Origin: Chloroflexi bacterium UBA6077
GTDB lineage: Bacteria > Chloroflexota > UBA6077
Length of the DNA: 64,000 nt
Assembly: GCA_002436065.1 (NCBI GenBank)
Contig: DIXP01000022.1
Span: 58,095-122,094 of the forward strand
Direction: 5' to 3'
Part shown: positions 45,561 through 54,513 of the stretch, piece by piece
Layout: the number at the start of each line of letters is the position of its first letter
How positions within the stretch are numbered: position 1 is the first letter of the stretch
Program-made: the position numbers and the translations under genes
The notes under the pieces: generated by a model
Databases searched by the model: none
What the model saw: the letters and a program-made list of their open reading frames with translations, nothing else
Told to the model about the DNA's origin: nothing

Positions 45561-47033
45561 CTACTCGCTTACCGACGAAGAGAACCTCCGGCTCATGACC
45601 AGGAAGCAGGCAGTCAACACAAGAAACACCAGGCAGATGGGTCTGGTGAAGAAGATGTCGAGTCCCCCAGCGGACATCTGCAGTGACCCTCGAAGGAACT
45701 TCTCGAGCATGGGACCAAGGATGAAGCCCAGCACCATGGGAGCAGTTGGCCAGTTTCTGCTTCTCATGGCATATCCGACCAGTCCGAACAGCACACAGCT
45801 CCATACGTCGAACATGCTGTTTCTAACGGAATAGGCACCGACGAAGCACACACCCAGGATGAAGGGACCCACAAAGCGGTAAGGGATGAGGGCCAGCCGC
45901 GCCCACAGCCCCACCAGCGGCAGGTTGAGCACAACCAGCGCTACGTTGCCGATGTACATGCTGGCGATGATGGTCCACGCCAAATCCGGGTTCTTCATGA
46001 ACAGCAACGGCCCCGGCTGGAGGCCGTATATCATGAAGGCCGCCAACAGGATTGCCAGGGTAGGGGTAGTGGGAATGCCGAGAGCCATCAGCGGTACGAA
46101 TCCGGCGACAGCCACGGCGTTGTTCCCCGCTTCTGGAGAAGCCACTCCCTCGATGCAACCCTTTCCGAACCGCTCCGGATACTTGGATACCCGCTTTTCG
46201 ACGTCGTAGCAGAGGAAGGTGACCACCGCCGGGACCATGCCGGGTAGGAGACCAAGGGCCAGCCCCAACCCTGTGCCTCTTAGGGTGGCGACCGCCGCTT
46301 TCCTCAGCTCCTCCCCTTGAGGGATAAAGCGCCCAAGGGAGCCCTTGTACACGCTTGCGATCCCTGCCTGAGCGCTGATCAGCACTTCGGATATGCCAAA
46401 CAGCCCCATGAAGACGGGTACGATGTCGAAGCCTCTCATCATCTCAACAGAACCGAAGGCGAGCCGCTGCCTGCCGCTCATGGGGTCGATGCCCGCGCTC
46501 GCCAAGAGCATGCCCAACAGTCCAACTATTACTCCCATGAGCAGGCTGCGGCCCGATAGGGACACCAGGGCAGTGAAGCTGAACAGCACGAGGCCAAAAT
46601 ACTCTGGCGGACCGAAGGCCAAGGCCATGTCAGCTAGTGGGGGTGCAGCGACCGAGAGCAGTATGATGCCCGCCGTTGCAGCAACAAAAGAGCCAATGGC
46701 CGCGACTGCCAGTGCCTCCCCAGCCCTTCCCTGCTTGGTCATTTCAAAGCCATCCAGGCAGGTGACGACTGAGGATGCCTCCCCTGGAACGCTTACCAGT
46801 ATGCTGGTGGTGGAGCCGCCGTACATAGCTCCATAGTAGATGCCCGCGAGCATGACTATTGCCTCGGCCGGCTCCAGAAAAGCTGTCACGGGGAGTAGCA
46901 TGGCCATGGTAGCCGCTGGCCCAAGTCCCGGGAGGACGCCGACAACAGTGCCCAAGAGCACGCCGACGAAGCAATACAAAAGGGTGGCAGGATTCAGAGC
47001 TCCGGCAAAACCCTGTAGTAGTCCGGTATCCAT
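45561..47033 (-). CDS. tctA: Tripartite tricarboxylate transporter, large permease (TctA, second set)
   Basis: About 490 residues with many membrane helices. VGVLLGTVVGVLPGLGPAATMAMLLP, YYGAMYGGSTTSILVSVPGEASSVVT and GIPTTPTLAILLAAFMIYGL are family motifs. The ATG at 47033 overlaps the TctB stop by one base (TGATG). The longer reading from 47147 lies inside TctB. It is distinct from the cluster A copy, with PTTPT replacing PGSGA in the second motif, which suggests another substrate. Confidence 0.93.
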   Translation of the reverse strand: MDTGLLQGFAGALNPATLLYCFVGVLLGTVVGVLPGLGPAATMAMLLPVTAFLEPAEAIVMLAGIYYGAMYGGSTTSILVSVPGEASSVVTCLDGFEMTKQGRAGEALAVAAIGSFVAATAGIILLSVAAPPLADMALAFGPPEYFGLVLFSFTALVSLSGRSLLMGVIVGLLGMLLASAGIDPMSGRQRLAFGSVEMMRGFDIVPVFMGLFGISEVLISAQAGIASVYKGSLGRFIPQGEELRKAAVATLRGTGLGLALGLLPGMVPAVVTFLCYDVEKRVSKYPERFGKGCIEGVASPEAGNNAVAVAGFVPLMALGIPTTPTLAILLAAFMIYGLQPGPLLFMKNPDLAWTIIASMYIGNVALVVLNLPLVGLWARLALIPYRFVGPFILGVCFVGAYSVRNSMFDVWSCVLFGLVGYAMRSRNWPTAPMVLGFILGPMLEKFLRGSLQMSAGGLDIFFTRPICLVFLVLTACFLVMSRRFSSSVSE

Positions 47034-47509
47034 CAGCGCAGTATCCTCAATTCTGAAGCCCACTGAGGTTGGGGCAGAAGAAGCCCCCCGAGATCCGCAA
47101 ACACGAATTGAAATGACAGGGCAAAGGCAATACCTATCAGGGTGCACTTGACCCAGGAGCTAACACCGAAGACGCGCAGGGTCAGTACGAAGAAGACCAA
47201 AGAGCCAATCGGATAGCTGATCAGGGGAATCACAGCTGGATAGAGAACGAGCAAGACCGACGTACGAGCGACGGGGCCAAATCGAGAAGAATCATCCGGC
47301 TTCTTTGCAGCTGTTGCTCGACCTCTCGACGAAACCAGATAGGCCAGTGCGCAGACCATCAGCGCGACGGAAATCGCAAAGAGATACCAGCCTGGACCCA
47401 AAGGCTCGGGCGTGACCAGCTCCTCTTGCGTTAGCCTCACCCCTTCCCAAGTGCCTGCAGCAGCGAGTCCGATTAGTAAGAGACCTTCCACGAGTGTTGC
47501 TGTACCCAC
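47033..47509 (-). CDS. tctB: Tripartite tricarboxylate transporter, small permease (TctB, second set)
   Basis: About 158 residues with four predicted helices: residues 1-20, 40-60, 80-105 and 115-140. The GTG at 47509 (MGTATLVEGLLL) is favoured because AAGGAGG is 5 bases upstream and the longer start at 47584 adds a charged leader. It lies between TctC and TctA and overlaps TctA by one base. Confidence 0.85.
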   Translation of the reverse strand: MGTATLVEGLLLIGLAAAGTWEGVRLTQEELVTPEPLGPGWYLFAISVALMVCALAYLVSSRGRATAAKKPDDSSRFGPVARTSVLLVLYPAVIPLISYPIGSLVFFVLTLRVFGVSSWVKCTLIGIAFALSFQFVFADLGGLLLPQPQWASELRILR

Positions 47510-47596
47510 CAAGTCCTCCTTGCCGATACAGACCAGGTGCAATGGGCGGAGCCGCCTCAACCCTAAAGGCGGCTCCGCCCTCACTGTCTGAAGACC

Positions 47597-48607
47597 CTAC
47601 TTGACTGGCAGGGCCTTGACCATCGCCAACTCTTTCACCACGAAGTCCTTGTATTCGTCTCCCCCCATGAACTTGGGTAGCATTCCTTGCTTATCCCACT
47701 GTGCCGCCAGTGCTGGATCCGTCATCACCGCTTTCACCTTCTCTGCCCAGACATCCGACACCTGCTTTGGCATGTTCTTGGGACCGGTGAAGCCTATCCA
47801 GAACGAGGAGCTGACAGAAGGCCATCCCTGCTCGGCGGTCGTCGGTGTGTCCTTCAGTACTGTCACGCGCTGGTCGCCTGCCACCGCAATCGGCCTGGCC
47901 TTTCCGGTGGCTACAGCCGCCGCTGTCACCGGAGCGGATGCCACGGCGATGTCGGCGTGCCCTCCCGCGATGGCCGGCGCAATCTCGCCGCCGCCCGCGA
48001 AAGTGACCATCTTGACCTTCGAAATGTCGACACCTTTGGCGCCCAGGGCCGCTCTCAGCTGCGCCATGGTTACGTCTATTGGCGCGACGCCTCCCATCCA
48101 GGCGATCGTGACGCTGGCTGGGTCCTTGCGGATCGCTTCCTCGACATCGCCCAACGTCTTCCAGGGCTTTGCGGCGTTGACGTAGAAGGCGTTGGGTGCG
48201 ATGGTGGCGAAGGCCAGGTAGCTTCTGTCCTGTACGTCGAAGGGCACATCTTTGCCCCATGCTGCCAGGACCGAGGAGCTAGCGCCGGAGTCCACGAGAA
48301 CCGTGTAGCCGTCGGGCGCAGCCTGGAGCGCTTCGAGGGTTCCGGGGATTCCATTGCCGCCCTGCTTGTTGACGACGGTGATCGGGACCCCCATCTTCTC
48401 GGCCAGCGGGGTACATACCGCTCGGCCCATGGTGTCCTGCCCACCCCCAGCGGGCATGGGTACTATGGCAGTGATCGCCTTGGTGGGATACTTCTGTGCC
48501 GCAGGAGAAGCTCCGCACCCCGCGAGGCTCGCAACAAGAAATGTCGCCAACCCCATCCAAAGAATGATCCAGTGCTTAGGTCTTGCCGATTGTGAGTACC
48601 AGTTCAT
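47597..48607 (-). CDS. tctC: TctC/Bug-family binding lipoprotein (3), second TTT set
   Basis: A 336-residue binding protein with signal peptide and lipobox (LAGC). The domain opening YPTKAITAIVPMPAGGGQDTMGRA is followed by VTIAWMGGVAPIDVTMAQLRA and KVKMVTFAGGGE, typical of TctC. It is the first gene of the second tctCBA operon. GGAGAGG precedes the ATG. A 25-bp palindrome about 400 bp upstream may be an operator for this operon. Confidence 0.92.
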   Translation of the reverse strand: MNWYSQSARPKHWIILWMGLATFLVASLAGCGASPAAQKYPTKAITAIVPMPAGGGQDTMGRAVCTPLAEKMGVPITVVNKQGGNGIPGTLEALQAAPDGYTVLVDSGASSSVLAAWGKDVPFDVQDRSYLAFATIAPNAFYVNAAKPWKTLGDVEEAIRKDPASVTIAWMGGVAPIDVTMAQLRAALGAKGVDISKVKMVTFAGGGEIAPAIAGGHADIAVASAPVTAAAVATGKARPIAVAGDQRVTVLKDTPTTAEQGWPSVSSSFWIGFTGPKNMPKQVSDVWAEKVKAVMTDPALAAQWDKQGMLPKFMGGDEYKDFVVKELAMVKALPVK

Positions 48608-49185
48608 CGCCCCTCTCCTCTCTCAACTATGGGAAACGCCAAATGACGCCAGGCAACAAACATCGCCACGTTCTACACCGGGACCCTTGCCATTTTCGGC
48701 TGAGCAGTAAGGTGCTGGCAGGCACGGTGCTGATGCGAGAGCCTCTGCTGCCACTGAGACTCTACCGAGCCGGCCCCCAACCTTATCTCAGATTCCGATT
48801 GATAATGTGCATGGCCAACCTGCAGGGCAGAATTGAAGGTGTCCGATAGCTGCGTCGGTACAGCGCACCAACTCCACGTTTCTCGCGGGCCACTATATCG
48901 TGGCGAACGCTGAATGGCCTACTGCCACCAACTTCTCCAGAGGCTGGCTCCCTGACGGGGTCGATCCTGATGGTGAGACTACACGAGGGTGAACATGCGG
49001 CCGAAGAATATAATATATTCTTCGGATCTGTCAAGATGTTGGCTTGCCCAATATGGACGTTCGGAGTGACCTTGATGATGGCCGCACACCTCCGCGTCTT
49101 GAGGCCCGAGCTGTATCGTTTCTGAGGGAGATCCAGGGTTACTGAAGTCGAAGCCGGACGGAAGGGGTTAGTACGAAGTAGGAAA
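48608..49185. other. Gene-free 580-bp control region
   Basis: I find no convincing gene here. Short frames lack ribosome sites and recognisable motifs. The stretch contains the perfect palindrome at 49001-49025, which is more AT-rich than the surroundings. It separates the second TTT operon from the end of cluster B. Confidence 0.6.
49001..49025. promoter_or_regulatory. Perfect 25-bp palindrome, likely operator
   Basis: CCGAAGAATATA, one central A, then the exact reverse complement: 12-bp half-sites with no mismatch. It lies upstream of the second tctCBA operon. Its AT-rich core shares a 13-mer with 35593-35605 upstream of the PrpB-like gene. A symmetric site of this size suits a dimeric regulator such as the GntR protein at 35625-36329. 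Confidence 0.6.
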
Positions 49186-49227
49186 AACGTCCAGCCGCTT
49201 TGCCTGGATGCAAAGCGGCTGGACGTT
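49186..49227 (-). terminator. Rho-independent terminator after cluster B
   Basis: An 18-bp stem (AACGTCCAGCCGCTTTGC at 49186-49203 against 49210-49227) with a 6-base loop, followed on the minus strand by a run of five T. It lies 11 bp beyond the stop of the TctC gene that ends cluster B. This is the clearest terminator in the catabolic region. Confidence 0.88.
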
Positions 49228-49238
49228 CCGTTGCGGCG

Positions 49239-50363
49239 CTACTGCGCCTTGCCCGCCACGACCAGCGGACGTGCCCACTCCTCAGCCTCGGCCAACCACT
49301 TGTCGAAGTCCGATGGACCGAGATACCTGGGGATCATGCTGACGCTGGCGATCTTGTCCTTGTACTCTTGAGAGGCAACGGCCTTCTTGGCTGATTGCGC
49401 CAGTACGTCCACGATCTCGGGTGGAGTACCGGTTGGCGCTACGAAGCCATAGCTGGAGTAAGCGGTCGCCTTGTATCCTTGGGATTCCACGGTCGACACG
49501 CCCGGCAGGTACGGGCTCGCCTCATGGTCCATCACCCCAAGGAGTCGCAGCGCTCCCGTCTTGTGGTGGGGTGCGGTGTTACCCACGAGGTTGAACTGAC
49601 CCTCCGCGTGGCCGCCGAGGACCGCGGTGTTCGCCTCATTACCGCCTGGGAAGTGTACGTAGGCGAACTTGATGCCCGCGGCCTGCTCGAAGGCTATGCC
49701 CCCCAGATGGAGAATGCTGAGCGGCCCATTGGTTGTCATCCTGATCTTCTCCGGTGCAGCCTTGGCCGCGTCGGCCAGGTCCTTCATGGACTTGAAAGGC
49801 TGCTCCGTGTTCACCGCTACCGACACGACGTCCTGGGAGAAGAGGGCGATCGGCTGAAAAGCCTTGCGAGTGTAGGTGGCTTTCATACTGGTGTCCAGGT
49901 AGGTCACCGTGGTGGTTGGCAGCAGGAATACCCCCAGGGTGTATCCGTCGGGCTTGGCGTTCGCCACCTCCGTCATTCCGATCATGCTGCTGGCCCCGGC
50001 CTTGTTGGTGATTGGCATCGAGATGCCCAGATCCTTTTCCATCAGGGATGCCAGGATCCTGGCGCTGGTGTCGGCCACGCCGCCAGCCGTCACGGGGACG
50101 ATGACGTTGATGCTCCTTCCCTTGGCCGGAAAGTCGATACTCTTGGCTGCTGGAGCCGTGGTCGGCTCGGGCGCCTTGGTGGGCGCGGCCGTGGCCACGG
50201 CGGGTGCGGTGGTAGCAGCGGCAGCAGGAGCCTTGGTAGCCGCAGCTGCGGGAGCCTTAGTGGGAGTGGGCGCCGGCGCGGGGGTTGAGCAGGCGCCGGT
50301 TAGTAGGAGACCTCCTACCAGAAGAGACGCCAACAGCAGAACTGGCATGTTGCGCGGAGACAT
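49239..50363 (-). CDS. TctC/Bug-family binding lipoprotein (4), cluster B
   Basis: About 374 residues: signal peptide with lipobox (TGAC), a long Ala/Thr/Pro/Lys-rich linker (about residues 30-85), then the TctC domain (KGRSINVIVPVTAGGVADTSARILASLMEK). The ATG at 50363 lies 7 bases after GAGGAGG. It is the last gene of cluster B and has no permease beside it. It resembles TctC (2) more than the others (KAFQPIALFSQD / KDFQPVALYTSE; FAYVHFPGG / FAYVHFDAGG). It may use the second TctAB pair. Confidence 0.92.
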   Translation of the reverse strand: MSPRNMPVLLLASLLVGGLLLTGACSTPAPAPTPTKAPAAAATKAPAAAATTAPAVATAAPTKAPEPTTAPAAKSIDFPAKGRSINVIVPVTAGGVADTSARILASLMEKDLGISMPITNKAGASSMIGMTEVANAKPDGYTLGVFLLPTTTVTYLDTSMKATYTRKAFQPIALFSQDVVSVAVNTEQPFKSMKDLADAAKAAPEKIRMTTNGPLSILHLGGIAFEQAAGIKFAYVHFPGGNEANTAVLGGHAEGQFNLVGNTAPHHKTGALRLLGVMDHEASPYLPGVSTVESQGYKATAYSSYGFVAPTGTPPEIVDVLAQSAKKAVASQEYKDKIASVSMIPRYLGPSDFDKWLAEAEEWARPLVVAGKAQ

Positions 50364-50575
50364 TGGCAACCTCCTCATCTCTACATTGAAGACAGAGCCC
50401 ACGGAGCCAGCCACCACGCCGCGTACTCGACCAAGCTGGTTTCGACAGCTGTCATCCTGAGCGGTAGCTAAGGATCCCCTGTTACAGGTAGACGCCTCTT
50501 GCCAAGTTGATCATGACATCGCCTGGCAGGATCAGCTTGGCGGACCACATGCGGGATAGTCGTGATGTAGAAAGG

Positions 50576-51760
50576 TCAGCCGATGACGCCTTCTGCCCTC
50601 AGTCGGGCCACCTCCTCCTTCGTATAGCCGAGAAGCCCCTGGAGGACCTCCTCGGTGTGCTCGCCGAGCAGGGGAGGGGCGCTACGAATATTGGTCCCCG
50701 CCTCGGCGAAACGATATGGCATGTCCACAGCCTTCACAGGGCCGGCGATGGGGTGAAGGAACTGCTTCACCATCTCGCGCGCCAGCACCTGGGGGTCGGT
50801 CAGCGCCCTATCCATGCTGTTTACAGGGCCAGCCGGCAGGCCGGCCTCATCGAATATCTGGTCCCATTCCTCTGCTGTCCTGGTGGCCAGGCATCGTGCG
50901 ATTAGGGCGTTCACCTCCTCGCGATGATCGACCCTGAGTTGGGTATTCGCGAACCGGGGGTCCGACGCAGCTTCGGGGGCCCCCAGAACCTCGCAGAACT
51001 TGGCCCACTGGCGGTCGTTGACCGTGATGTGGAGGTAGCGGCCATCCCTGGTGGGGTAGTTTGCGCTGGGGACGCGGGTCGGGTTCTCCGAGCCGAAGAG
51101 CGTGGGCACTTCGCCCGCGCACAGGTAGATGGCCGATTGGAAGGTAAGCATGGCCAGGGAGCTATCGAGCATCGCGAGGTCTATGTACTGCCCTCGACCC
51201 GTCATAGCTCGACGATAGAGGCTGGCGGCCACCGAGAAGGCCCCGAAGACCGCCGCCACCACATCGACAATCGCCGCGCCGCACTTGACCGGCTCGCCAT
51301 CGCGCGGCCCGGTGATGCTCATCAGCCCCGACATGGCCTGGAGAATGGGGTCGTACGCCTTTCGATCCTTGTACGGCCCCGTGTCTCCGAAGCCCGTTAT
51401 CGAACAGTAGACCAGCGAGGGGTTGATGGCGGAGAGGGTGCCGTAATCGACGCCTAGCCGCCGCGGAACCCCGGGCGCGAAGTTAACCAGCACCACGTCT
51501 GCCTTGGCGGCGAGGTCCCGGACTATGCTCTTCGCCCCGGGCGCCTTGAGGTTGATGGTGACGCTACGCTTGCTTCGGTTCACGGAGAAGAAGTAGCCGC
51601 TCTGGCCGTTGACGTAAGGGGCCCACGCCCTGGATTCGTCCCCGACGCCGGGCTCCTCGATCTTGATGACGTCGGCTCCCAACTCCGCCAGCATCATGGA
51701 GCAGTAGGGACCCGCCAGCACCCTGGTGAAATCCAGGACCGTCACCCCTGAGAAAGTCAT
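50576..51760 (-). CDS. Class III CoA-transferase (CaiB/BaiF family), cluster B
   Basis: A 394-residue paralogue of the gene at 20310-21491, sharing long identical blocks (VLDFTRVLAGPYCSMMLAELGADVIK against VLDLTRVLAGPYCTMM; FFSVNRSKRSVTINLKAPG). The catalytic aspartate should be in AAIVDVVAA near residue 165. It probably forms the CoA ester of the acid handled by cluster B. GGGAGG precedes the ATG. It sits between the crotonase and TctC (4). Confidence 0.9.
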   Translation of the reverse strand: MTFSGVTVLDFTRVLAGPYCSMMLAELGADVIKIEEPGVGDESRAWAPYVNGQSGYFFSVNRSKRSVTINLKAPGAKSIVRDLAAKADVVLVNFAPGVPRRLGVDYGTLSAINPSLVYCSITGFGDTGPYKDRKAYDPILQAMSGLMSITGPRDGEPVKCGAAIVDVVAAVFGAFSVAASLYRRAMTGRGQYIDLAMLDSSLAMLTFQSAIYLCAGEVPTLFGSENPTRVPSANYPTRDGRYLHITVNDRQWAKFCEVLGAPEAASDPRFANTQLRVDHREEVNALIARCLATRTAEEWDQIFDEAGLPAGPVNSMDRALTDPQVLAREMVKQFLHPIAGPVKAVDMPYRFAEAGTNIRSAPPLLGEHTEEVLQGLLGYTKEEVARLRAEGVIG

Positions 51761-51796
51761 TGCCTCCCCACCTCCCGATCAGTGAGACTAGTTTGA

Positions 51797-52576
51797 CTAG
51801 CGTCCCTTCCAAACCGGCGCCCGCTTCTCCCCGAACGCGGCGATCCCCTCGACGGCGTCCTCAGTGGCCTCCAGCTTGTGGAACATCATCTCGGCCAGGT
51901 TGTACGCTTCGTCCGGCCGCATCTGCAGGGTTCGGAGGGTCGCCTCCTTCATCGCTCGGACGGCCAGGGGGGCGTTGGCGAGTATTCTGTTGGCGTAGTC
52001 CATCGCGGCGGGCATCACCTGGTCGTCGGGGACTATCTTGTTCAGCATTTGGAGATCCATAGCCTGCTGCGCCGTGAGCGAGTCGCCCAGCAGGAGCACC
52101 TCGAATGCCTTATTCAAGGGGACGGCTCTGGCCAGCATCGTCGGACCGCTGATGGAGGATATCCCGCGCTTCACCTGTGGCCAGCCGAAGGTAGCCTTCT
52201 CGCTCGCTACCCTGATGTCGCAGGTGAGGGCTATGCCGCACCCCTGGGCCAGGCAGAAGCCGTTGATGGCCGAGATCATCGGCTTGTAGATGGTGGTTAG
52301 AAGCCGGTAGAGGTCCTGATGACTCGGCCCTCCAGGGGTCTTATCCAGCAGGTCATGGCCGGCGCTGAAGGCCACGCCGCGGCCGGTGATGATGGTCATC
52401 CAGATGTCCGGATTGGTCTTGACCTCGGTCAGCGCGTCGTAGAGGGCGCCACGCAGGGCGGCGTTGAGGGCGTTGCGCTTCTGAGGGCGGTTCAGAGTGA
52501 TGACGGCCAGGTGACCCTCGGTCTCATACAGTAGGACCTTCTCCTCGCTTGTTGCCGCGGTGTTAGGGTTGCTCAT
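51797..52576 (-). CDS. Crotonase-fold enzyme lacking both hydratase glutamates, cluster B
   Basis: A 259-residue crotonase paralogous to 21691-22485. The positions of the two catalytic glutamates again differ from true hydratases: GCGIALTCD has Gly for E144 and FGWPQVKRG has Gln for E164. The oxyanion loop AFSAGHDLLDK is kept. Conservation of this non-hydratase pattern in both clusters implies a specific, shared chemistry rather than decay. The ATG at 52576 follows CAGGAGG; the reading from 52591 overlaps that site. Confidence 0.88.
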   Translation of the reverse strand: MSNPNTAATSEEKVLLYETEGHLAVITLNRPQKRNALNAALRGALYDALTEVKTNPDIWMTIITGRGVAFSAGHDLLDKTPGGPSHQDLYRLLTTIYKPMISAINGFCLAQGCGIALTCDIRVASEKATFGWPQVKRGISSISGPTMLARAVPLNKAFEVLLLGDSLTAQQAMDLQMLNKIVPDDQVMPAAMDYANRILANAPLAVRAMKEATLRTLQMRPDEAYNLAEMMFHKLEATEDAVEGIAAFGEKRAPVWKGR

Positions 52577-52756
52577 TGGAGCCTCCTGCATCTAATACTA
52601 TTTGGCTTTGGTATGTCTTAGGCTGGTCCTTCCGCCAAATCTATATCGCTTTCCGAGGTAGTGAGCCCGATCACTTCAGTGTCGGGCTCATGCCCATGGC
52701 GAAGCTGCTACGGAATTGGTGGACAGACCAGTTAGGCCGGTTCTGTGGATCGCTGC

Positions 52757-53605
52757 TCAGTATTCGTAGAACCCCCTGCTGCTTTTCCTGCCCAACCAGC
52801 CAGCGGCCACCATCTTGACCAGCAGGGGGCAGGGGCGGTACTTGCCGTCACCGGTGCCCTGCTGGAGCACCCGCATGATGTCCAGGCACACGTCCAGGCC
52901 GATCAGGTCGGCCAGTTCCAGAGGGCCCATCGGGTGGTTGGATCCCAGCTTCATCACGGTGTCGATGGACTCCCGGGAGGCCACGCCCTCCATGAGGGTG
53001 TAGGCGGCTTCGTTGATCATCGGGATCAGCAACCGGTTGCAGACGAAGCCCGGGTAGTCCTCCACCACCACGGCGGTCTTTCCCATCGCCTGGGCCAGGG
53101 CCAGCACCTCGTGCTTGGTTTCGTCACCCGTTGCCACCCCGCTGATCACCTCGACCAGCTTCATCACGGGGACCGGGTTGAAGAAGTGCATGCCAATGAC
53201 CTTCCCCGGACGCCGTGTGCAGGCGCCTAACCGGGTGATGGATATGGAGGAGGTGTTGGAGGCTAGGATCGCCGACGGCTGGCAGATCTCATCCAGCGTC
53301 CGGATCAACTCGGCCTTGGCCTCGTACTTTTCGATGATGGCCTCCACCACCAGGTCAACGCCCGCGACGTCCTCCATGGCCGTCGAAGGAGTGAGGCGAG
53401 CAAGGGTATCCGCGCGGACAGCCTCGTTTATCCGGCCCTTCTCCACGGACCTGTCCAGGTTGCGGCGGATCGTCTTCATTCCGGCTTCCAGCGGGCCAGG
53501 CGCCACCTCCACCACCCGCACCTCGTAGCCTGACTGGGCTGCTACCAGGGCGATGCCCGACCCCATGGTCCCGGCCCCAATGACGCCGATCTTGGCTACT
53601 GCCAT
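52757..53605 (-). CDS. 3-hydroxyacyl-CoA dehydrogenase (3-hydroxybutyryl-CoA type)
   Basis: A 282-residue NAD(P)-dependent dehydrogenase that oxidises 3-hydroxyacyl-CoA or reduces 3-ketoacyl-CoA. IGVIGAGTMGSGIALVAA is the dinucleotide loop, HFFNPVPVMKLVEVISG carries the catalytic His-Glu pair, and DYPGFVCNRLL and NHPMGPLELADLIGLD complete the family. It lies between the two crotonases of cluster B and is the one gene absent from cluster A's equivalent set, so cluster A may borrow it. Confidence 0.93.
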   Translation of the reverse strand: MAVAKIGVIGAGTMGSGIALVAAQSGYEVRVVEVAPGPLEAGMKTIRRNLDRSVEKGRINEAVRADTLARLTPSTAMEDVAGVDLVVEAIIEKYEAKAELIRTLDEICQPSAILASNTSSISITRLGACTRRPGKVIGMHFFNPVPVMKLVEVISGVATGDETKHEVLALAQAMGKTAVVVEDYPGFVCNRLLIPMINEAAYTLMEGVASRESIDTVMKLGSNHPMGPLELADLIGLDVCLDIMRVLQQGTGDGKYRPCPLLVKMVAAGWLGRKSSRGFYEY

Positions 53606-53657
53606 GTGGACTCCATACCTCCCCTCTCATTGGTTGCTTGGTCAGACGGAAAGCGTG

Positions 53658-54443
53658 CTACCTGCCCTGGAACTCGGGCTGTCGTTTCTCGATGAAGGCG
53701 GCCATACCTGCCTTCTGGTCCAAGGTGGAGAAACAGAGCCCGAAGAGGTCCATCTCCACCTCGCAGGCCGCATCCGTATCCAGATACACCGACTTATTCA
53801 TCGAGCGCTTGGCACCCGAGACGGCGAATGGACCCTGGGAGGCGATGCTGTTGGCCACCTTCATCGCCTCCTCGGCCAGCCCGTCCGCCGGCACCACAGC
53901 GTTCACCAACCCCACCCGCAGAGCCTCCTCCGGGTAGAGACGCTTGCCCGTGAAGATCATCTCTCGCGCGACTCCCTGGCCCACGATGCGAGCGAGCCGC
54001 ACCGTCGCTCCCCAACCGGGGAGGATCCCCAATCCCACCTCGGGCTGGCCGAAGCGCGCCTTGTCGCTGGAGATCCGGATGTCGCAGGCGCAGGCGATCT
54101 CGCACCCGCCTCCCAAGGCGACCCCGTTGATGGCAGCGATCACCGGCTTCTGGAGATCCTCGATGGTTTTGCACAGCAGGTGGCCCTTCCCCGCGAAGCT
54201 CCTGGCCTCATGGGGAGCCTTATTGATCATCTCCTTGATGTCGGCCCCAGCGATGAAGGCTCGCTCCCCGGTACCGGTGATGATCACCGCCCGTACCTCG
54301 GCGTCGCTTCCCGCGGCGGAGAACGCCGCGATCAGTTCATCGAGGATCTGTGAGTTGAGGGCGTTGAATGCTTCGGGGCGGTCGATGGTGATTCGGAGGA
54401 CATGCTCGATCTTCTCTACCTTGACTACATTGCCCAGGGACAT
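53658..54443 (-). CDS. Enoyl-CoA hydratase with intact catalytic glutamates, cluster B
   Basis: A 261-residue hydratase closely related to 22590-23372. Both catalytic glutamates are present (GGGCEIACACD, FGQPEVGLGILPGWG) and the oxyanion loop reads AFIAGADIKEM. GGAGGT precedes the ATG. In cluster B it lies directly after the thiolase and before the dehydrogenase, which fits thiolysis, oxidation and hydration in one operon. Confidence 0.92.
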   Translation of the reverse strand: MSLGNVVKVEKIEHVLRITIDRPEAFNALNSQILDELIAAFSAAGSDAEVRAVIITGTGERAFIAGADIKEMINKAPHEARSFAGKGHLLCKTIEDLQKPVIAAINGVALGGGCEIACACDIRISSDKARFGQPEVGLGILPGWGATVRLARIVGQGVAREMIFTGKRLYPEEALRVGLVNAVVPADGLAEEAMKVANSIASQGPFAVSGAKRSMNKSVYLDTDAACEVEMDLFGLCFSTLDQKAGMAAFIEKRQPEFQGR

Positions 54444-54513
54444 CGTGTACCTCCTGCTTTTGGCGCCAGGGCCAGCAGCCCTGGCTACTGTTGATATTGA
54501 TGCCCGGAAAGGG

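Noticed and set aside
48783..49034. Short minus-strand frame in the gap before cluster B
   Set aside because: No ribosome site or recognisable motif, and it covers the perfect palindrome.
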